DNA of 7,411 nucleotides, taken from contig SVOX01000059.1 of assembly GCA_015066165.1 (NCBI GenBank), positions 1 to 7,411 on the forward strand, written 5' to 3'. Shown one piece after another: positions 6,545 to 7,411 of this stretch. The position numbers and the translations under genes are program-made. This DNA is from Oscillospiraceae bacterium. Its GTDB lineage: Bacteria > Bacillota > Clostridia > Oscillospirales > Acutalibacteraceae. The notes under the pieces were generated by a model. It ran no database searches, was not told the DNA's origin, and worked only from the letters and a program-made list of their open reading frames with translations. How positions within the stretch are numbered: the first letter of the stretch is position 1; each line of letters opens with the position of its first letter.

Positions 6545-6569
6545 TTTTCGCAACTGCAGGTTGCGAAAA
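6545..6569. repeat. perfect 10-bp inverted repeat in the HTH-GlmM leader
   Basis: TTTTCGCAAC (6545-6554) and GTTGCGAAAA (6560-6569) are exact reverse complements around a 5-base centre TGCAG. It lies about 17-41 bp after the predicted transcription start of the HTH-GlmM gene and upstream of the divergent esterase promoter. It is not followed by a T-tract on either strand at the right distance, so it is unlikely to be a terminator. It could be an operator, for example for the adjacent HTH protein, or an mRNA hairpin. Confidence 0.7.
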
Positions 6570-6624
6570 AATTAAAGCAAAGTTGGTAGAAAACTAAAAA
6601 AATAATTGTTATTATTGAAATATT

Positions 6625-6632
6625 AAAAGGAG
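6625..6632 (+). promoter_or_regulatory. ribosome binding site that fixes the fusion start
   Basis: AAAAGGAG lies 8 bp before ATG 6641. No comparable site, and no in-frame ATG, GTG or TTG, occurs at the junction with the mutase domain, so translation must begin with the HTH domain. Confidence 0.85.
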
Positions 6633-6640
6633 TGTTTTTT

Positions 6641-7411
6641 ATGACGATAGGCGAAAAGATATATAATTTAAGGAATGCTAACAACATTTCTCAAGAACAG
6701 TTGGCTGAAAAACTTTCGGTTTCACGTCAGTCTGTTTCAAAATGGGAAGTGAATCAAGCGCTTCCGCAAATTGATAAAGTGGTGATGATTTGTAAATTAT
6801 TTAACATTTCAACTGACGAACTTTTATCGCAAGACATTGATTTAAAACCTGTATCAAAGGCGGAAAAACCAAAGAACCGTTACTTTGGGACAGATGGTTT
6901 CAGAGGAGAAGCAAACATAAACTTAACGTCTGAACAAGCATATAAAGTTGGTAGATTTTTGGGTTGGTATTATTCTTCCAAACTTGCAGGGTGTCAAAAC
7001 CCTGCCTACCGCCCCAAAATTGTAATAGGAAAAGATACACGTCTTTCAAGTTATATGCTTGAATACTCTATTGTTGCGGGTATTACCGCTTCTGGCGCAG
7101 ATGCTTATATGCTTCACGTTACAACCACACCAAGTGTTTCTTATGTTGTAAAGGGGGAAGAGTTTGACTGCGGTATAATGATTACTGCATCGCATAATCC
7201 GTTTTACGATAACGGTATAAAAGTTATAAACAGTTTTGGCGAAAAGTTAGACGATAAAACCACTTCGTATATTGAAGATTATCTTGACGGTGATTTTGAA
7301 GCATTGGGAATAAGTGGTGATTTACCGCTTGCCACAAAAGAACGTATAGGAAAAATCATTGACTATGTTTCGGGCAGAAACCGTTATATTGGTTATCTTA
7401 TATCCTTGGCA
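6641..7411 (+). CDS. glmM: XRE-type HTH domain fused to phosphoglucosamine mutase, 3' end missing
   Basis: The frame is open from ATG 6641 to the window edge (257 residues seen). Residues about 4-62 are a Cro/C1-type helix-turn-helix with KIYNLRNANNISQEQLAEKL, the recognition region SVSRQSVSKWE (26-36) and LFNISTDELL. After a linker of about 17 residues (63-79), an alpha-D-phosphohexomutase starts with RYFGTDGFRGEANINLTSEQ, as in GlmM, which converts glucosamine-6-phosphate to glucosamine-1-phosphate for UDP-GlcNAc synthesis. GKDTRLSSYM (130-139) and the phosphoserine loop TASHNP with catalytic Ser184 are intact, followed by NGIKVIN and GRNRYIGYLIS. The metal-binding loop and the C-terminal domains lie outside the window; a complete GlmM has about 450 residues, so about half is missing. 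Normal GlmM has no HTH. It could also be a related phosphomannomutase/phosphoglucomutase, but the sequence resembles clostridial GlmM best. Divergent from a carbohydrate operon. Confidence 0.87.
   Translation, partial: MTIGEKIYNLRNANNISQEQLAEKLSVSRQSVSKWEVNQALPQIDKVVMICKLFNISTDELLSQDIDLKPVSKAEKPKNRYFGTDGFRGEANINLTSEQAYKVGRFLGWYYSSKLAGCQNPAYRPKIVIGKDTRLSSYMLEYSIVAGITASGADAYMLHVTTTPSVSYVVKGEEFDCGIMITASHNPFYDNGIKVINSFGEKLDDKTTSYIEDYLDGDFEALGISGDLPLATKERIGKIIDYVSGRNRYIGYLISLA

Noticed and set aside
6545..6569. The inverted repeat as an intrinsic terminator
   Set aside because: On the plus strand it is followed by an A-rich stretch, and on the minus strand the T-run comes only after several other bases; there is also no upstream gene on either strand that would need it.
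6529..6640. A riboswitch or glmS-type ribozyme in the leader of the HTH-GlmM gene
   Set aside because: Apart from the single hairpin the 112-nt leader is A/T-rich and shows no conserved core of a known class that I can recognise.
6496..6687. A 63-codon open frame on the minus strand across the promoter region
   Set aside because: It covers the divergent promoters, the inverted repeat and the start of the HTH-GlmM gene, and its product is a low-complexity Ile/Phe/Asn-rich string typical of AT-rich noncoding DNA.

Overview
The window looks like a chromosomal segment of an AT-rich, low-GC Gram-positive bacterium, most likely a gut-type Clostridia/Firmicutes lineage. The reasons are strong AGGAG-type ribosome binding sites before every gene with a visible start, sigma-A-like promoters with near-consensus hexamers, compact hairpin-plus-T terminators, and protein sequences that read like clostridial members of their families. 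No phage, insertion sequence, CRISPR, tRNA or rRNA is visible.

Layout, left to right. (1) Positions 1-777 (+) hold the 3' part of a TIGR01212-type radical SAM gene whose first codons lie outside the window. (2) A bidirectional terminator (775-808) separates it from a convergent YitT-family membrane protein (804-1685, -). (3) A 110-bp intergenic region (1686-1795) carries two overlapping divergent promoters and a cluster of inverted half-sites placed as expected for a LysR operator. It drives yitT leftwards and a LysR regulator (1796-2674, +) rightwards, the latter followed 13 bp later by a maltose/galactoside-type O-acetyltransferase (2688-3299, +). (4) A perfect 46-bp palindrome (3305-3350) ends that operon and also the convergent operon on its right. 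(5) The right-hand operon runs leftwards: a cytoplasmic alpha/beta-hydrolase esterase (5829-6449), an MGH1/GH63-like glycoside hydrolase (4388-5818) and an integral-membrane acyltransferase (3365-4342). (6) From the same 191-bp intergenic region (6450-6640), with -35 boxes that overlap, starts a gene (6641 to the end of the window, +) encoding an XRE-type helix-turn-helix domain fused in frame to a phosphoglucosamine mutase (GlmM). It is cut off by the window edge.

How the genes may work together. The LysR protein probably regulates the divergent yitT gene and itself; the acetyltransferase is co-transcribed with the regulator. The esterase, glycoside hydrolase and acyltransferase look like a small carbohydrate-processing unit (removal of an ester, hydrolysis of a glycoside, acylation of a surface or membrane-associated glycan), but the substrate is not evident. 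The most unusual element is the HTH-GlmM fusion: an enzyme of UDP-GlcNAc and peptidoglycan precursor synthesis carrying its own DNA-binding domain, with a perfect 10-bp inverted repeat in its leader. It could be a metabolic enzyme that also acts as a regulator, possibly of itself and of the divergent carbohydrate operon.
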